A stretch of 64,000 nucleotides of DNA from UBA9611 sp965237595 (lineage in GTDB: Bacteria > Chloroflexota > Dehalococcoidia > Lucifugimonadales > UBA3495), in the NCBI GenBank assembly GCA_965237595.1, contig CBDEFY010000005.1, forward strand, positions 62,001 to 126,000, in the 5' to 3' direction. Position numbers and translations under genes: made by a program. Of this stretch, positions 61,450 through 64,000 are shown piece by piece. The notes beneath the pieces are model-generated. The model was not told where the DNA came from. It searched no databases and saw only the letters and a list, made by a program, of their open reading frames with translations. Positions within the stretch are counted from its first letter, which is position 1. Every line of letters starts with the position of its first letter.

Positions 61450-63137
61450 CCCGAATCCACCGAAGGACGGCCTTGGGGACAGCCGTTGAAGAAGCGAGAG
61501 GGTGCACCTCTGAATCTGGGATAATGGTTTTGGAACAGAAACCCGCCCGGAAACAAGGAGCACCCAATAGATGCTGCCACAGAACAAACCCGACCGTATC
61601 CGCATCCTCTTTGACGACCATCGCCTGGTGGCCAATGCCGGCCTGCTCCTGCCGGCCACCCTCGCCCGGCACCTGGGCCTGCGGGAACTCGTCGACCATC
61701 ACCTTGACCTCGGCGGCGCGCCGGGACGGGCGAACACTGGGGACAAGATGCTGACGCTGGTCGCTTCCGCGCTGGCAGGCGGCGACTGCATCGACGACGC
61801 CGATGCACTGCGCGCTGGTGGGACGGTCGGTGTTCTAGGCTGCGTGGTCAAGGCGTCATCCACCCTGGGGACCTTCCTGCGCAGCTTCCGGTGGGGGCAT
61901 GTCCGTCAACTCGACCGCGTGAGCCGCCAGTTGTTGGCCCGGGCCTGGGCCGCTGGGGCCGGACCCGGCGACTCGCCCCTGCCCATCGACCTGGACTCGA
62001 CCATCTGCGAGACCTATGGACTGGCCAAGGAGGGAGCGCGCCACCACGGCTATACCGGCGCCCGCGGCTATCACCCGCTGCTGGCCATTGCCGCCGGCAC
62101 CGGCGAGGTGCTGATGTCCCGGCTGCGCGAGGGCCGGGCCAACACCGCCCGTGGCGCCGCCCACTTCTTGCGTGAGACGGTGGGGCGGGTGCGCTACGGC
62201 GGGGCCAGGGGACAACTCACGGTGCGGGCCGACAGCGGCTTCTACGCCCACACTGTCGTTGCCGCCTGCCGGGAAATGGATGTCCGCTTCTCTATCACCA
62301 TCCGCCAGCGCGCCAGCCTGCGGGACCTGATCGAGGCGATACCAGAGGAGGACTGGACTCCCATTCCCTACTGGATGGACGGCGCCGCCGATGTCGCCGA
62401 GACGACTTACACCCCGTTCCAGACCAAGCCGGACGCCGCGCCGGTGCGGCTCATTGTCCGGCGGGTGAAGCCGACGCCCGGTTCCCAGCTCGCCCTCTTC
62501 GCCAGATACAGCTATCACGCCTTCATCACCGACCGCGATGGGGAGACGCTGGAACTGGAGGCCGATCATCGCCGCCACGCCGAGGTCGAGAACGCCATAC
62601 GCGACCTCAAGTACGGCGTCGGGCTGAACCACATGCCGTCGGCGCGCTTCGCCGCCAACGGCGCAGGTGATGGCGCATAACCTGGCCCGCTGGACGGCGC
62701 GGATTGGTCTGGGCGAGCGGACCGTGATCACCAAGACTCTCAGGCGGCGGGTCTTCGCTCTGGTGGGACGGATCACCCGCTCGGCGCGCCGCCTCACTTT
62801 GCATCTCCCCCGGCGCTGGCCTTGGGAAACCCAGTTCAGTCGCGCCTTGGCCCGGCTGCAAGCCATTCCGTTCCCGGCCTGACGGCCAGCCTGCAACTGA
62901 CTCAACGTCCCCGCAATCTCGCGCCACCCCGGTCGCGAGAGTCCCCTGCTGCGTATCCTCTCGCCATCCCGCGCATCGCAACTCCCGCATAGGGCCTTAG
63001 GGGCCCTGTGCGGCGACTGAAGACCGTCCGCCAGCCTCCCATCTACCCCAACCCCAGGCCATCTCCCCTGTAGCTCCCTCACCCACCCCCTTCCGCTGTC
63101 CTCACGCCGTCCATCGGTGTCCTTCGGTGGATTCGGG
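61450..63137 (+). mobile_element. IS1380-family insertion sequence, 1,688 bp
   Basis: Perfect 19-bp terminal repeats CCCGAATCCACCGAAGGAC, with a 5-bp target duplication TTTAG (61445-61449 and 63138-63142). The CC tips, length and single transposase gene fit IS1380. It is nested inside ISb copy 3. Confidence 0.95.
61571..62882 (+). pseudogene. IS1380 transposase with a C-terminal deletion frameshift
   Basis: ATG 61571 follows AAGGAGCACCCAATAG. The DDE transposase reads normally for about 365 residues: VANAGLLLPATLARHLGL, PIDLDSTICETYGL (first Asp), VRADSGFYAHTVV (second Asp) and RHAEVENAIRDLKYGVGL (Glu). At RFAANGA the frame is lost: a short deletion near 62655-62666 removes part of the usual AAWLxxQVMAHNLARW block, which then continues in another frame (VMAHNLARWTARIG to IPFPA, stop 62882). 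All DDE residues precede the lesion, but the conserved C-terminus is out of frame. Confidence 0.88.
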
Positions 63138-63763
63138 TTTAGACATAGCCTGGACCGTTGTCACTCAGCAGCCTGGTGCGGTCTGTGACTGGAACTTGGT
63201 CCATGCTGGTCGTGTCCACAGCATCCTGGACCACCTCGATGAAGGAGTCGGCCGTCATATCTTGCTGAAGCCTGTGAGCCAGGATGAAGCGGGAGTAGTC
63301 GTCCATAACGGTGACCAGGTAGTAGTAGCCCCAACCAACCACCCTGAAGTATGAGGCATCGGTGGCCCACATCTGGTGAGGTCCTGTGGTCTTGCGGTGG
63401 TACTCCTTCCCCGCGGCCAACCGCATCTCAGGCCGCTTCACTAGGCCCTCCCTGCCCAGGATACGGTAGACGCTGGACTCTGAGACTGAGAAGCCCTGGT
63501 TGTCGGTGATCCACGCGGCCAGCTGACGGCAGCTCAGCTCTGGCATCTCTCTGGCTGATAACAGGACTGAGCGTTCTTCCTGAATAGTAAGACGGTTCCA
63601 TGGTGGCTGATCGCCTCCTGGTCGGTCCTCAAGTCCTTGTTGGTCTTGGCCTCTGAGCCACCGGTAGTAGGTGCTCTTAGGGATGCCCAGCTCTCTGAGG
63701 ACCTTTCGCTTGGGGAGGGAGACGAGGATACTTTGGTAACTACCTCTGCCTTCTCCGGGGCGC

Positions 63764-64000
63764 TCATCCGCTGGTACCGGTGGCGTCCTGGGGCACGGGG
63801 ATGGCCGTTTTTTTGAGACGGTACGCCTCCAGCGACAGATCGGCCACTAGCTCCTTGAGTTCCCCGTTCTCTCGCTTGAGCTGCCCTACCTCATGCTGAG
63901 TGGCGTCCCGAACCGAGTCACGGGTCAACCTCTCCTTGCCCGCCTCCATGAACTCTTTGGTCCACGAGTAGTAGGAGTGGGGCTTGATCCCCTCCCGCCG
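63764..64000 (-). CDS. ISb copy 3 OrfA, partial
   Basis: The C-terminal 79 or so codons of OrfA (from about IKPHSYYSWTKEFMEAGKERL to ATGTSG), identical to copies 1 and 2 as far as visible. The N-terminal part is beyond the window. It overlaps orfB by four bases. Confidence 0.9.
   Translation of the reverse strand, partial: RREGIKPHSYYSWTKEFMEAGKERLTRDSVRDATQHEVGQLKRENGELKELVADLSLEAYRLKKTAIPVPQDATGTSG

Larger units (their letters stand above)
61089..63767 (-). pseudogene. ISb copy 3 OrfB: frameshift, nonsense codon and IS1380 insertion
   Basis: Reading from 63767, the frame is MSAPEKAEVVTKV, but one C is missing from the C-run near 63714-63722 compared with copies 1 and 2, shifting the frame early. 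The sequence from about 63546 again matches the correct frame to SDNGPGYV and the shared TAA, which lies in the TTTAG target at which the IS1380 element inserted. The Glu-containing end follows at 61089-61449. Confidence 0.9.
61046..64000 (-). mobile_element. ISb copy 3, inverted, interrupted and running off the window
   Basis: The end TGTTAGCAACCAGC at 61046 is the right end seen in copies 1 and 2. The copy lies on the minus strand, is split at 61450-63137 by an IS1380 element, and its left end lies beyond 64000. Confidence 0.92.

Noticed and set aside
1..64000. rRNA genes, replication origin, riboswitches
   Set aside because: No rRNA-like conserved segments, no DnaA-box cluster and no recognisable riboswitch core were seen.

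Overview
The window looks like a chromosomal segment of a GC-rich bacterium, most likely a Chloroflexota lineage near Dehalococcoidia/SAR202. This is inferred from gene content, not from a marker tree: two luciferase-like flavin oxidoreductases, two isocitrate lyase/PEP mutase paralogues, NHL-repeat and FN3 proteins, a haloalkane dehalogenase and a haloacid dehalogenase, a mitochondrial-type aconitase, HemQ, bS21 and an FmdB-type zinc ribbon. Genes lie on both strands in short operons with AGGAG-type ribosome binding sites and recognisable sigma70-like promoters and hairpin terminators.

Layout. 0-6 kb: several decayed genes (MFS transporter, HExxH protein, rhodanese, GAF histidine kinase) among intact FKBP, isochorismatase-fold hydrolase and rpsU. 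6-18 kb: mostly intact housekeeping genes (fmdB, dtd, DinB protein, miaB-nadA-nadC, tRNA-Ser, Lrp-type regulator, 7Fe ferredoxin, aconitase, hemQ, a DUF2089 cluster, an NHL protein). 18-26 kb: an IS630 element splits a membrane protein gene, and two inverted copies of a 1,330-bp IS3-family element (called ISa here) sit around a split maleylpyruvate-isomerase-like gene. 26-34 kb: LLM oxidoreductase, a 751-bp insert bounded by a 50-bp direct repeat, haloalkane dehalogenase, alpha/beta hydrolase, and the nickel-pincer cofactor genes larE, larC and larB. 34-46 kb: a PAS/HTH/S24 regulator, ISa copy C, a chimeric globin-MCP-FN3 gene, a 1,545-bp IS3-family element (ISb, copy 1), an IS1380-type transposase, ABC transporter debris, yraN-rnhB-mnmA and ISa copy D. 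46-54 kb: zinc-ribbon membrane proteins, a second LLM oxidoreductase, two ICL/PEPM paralogues, a GYD-domain pseudogene, HAD dehalogenase, DUF2007 protein. 54-64 kb: tRNA-Leu(GAG), tRNA-Cys, an HNH protein, an IS21-type element, ISb copy 2, tRNA-Leu(TAA), and ISb copy 3 interrupted by an IS1380 element and running off the window.

The main signal is genome erosion driven by insertion sequences. At least ten mobile elements from five groups are present. Two genes can be rebuilt exactly in frame by removing an element plus one target duplication, a third is split without a clean join, and many others carry nonsense codons or single-base frameshifts. One alpha/beta hydrolase reads through intact but has lost its nucleophilic serine. 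This is the pattern expected after a bottleneck or a shift to a host-associated or very stable niche; base-calling errors could explain single-base frameshifts but not the IS insertions.

Functional themes that remain intact are NAD synthesis (nadA, nadC), tRNA modification and proofreading (miaB, mnmA, dtd), the TCA cycle (aconitase), haem synthesis (hemQ), nickel-pincer nucleotide cofactor synthesis (larB, larC, larE; no larA in the window), and dehalogenation (a haloalkane and a haloacid dehalogenase 23 kb apart). No rRNA, CRISPR array or replication origin was seen.
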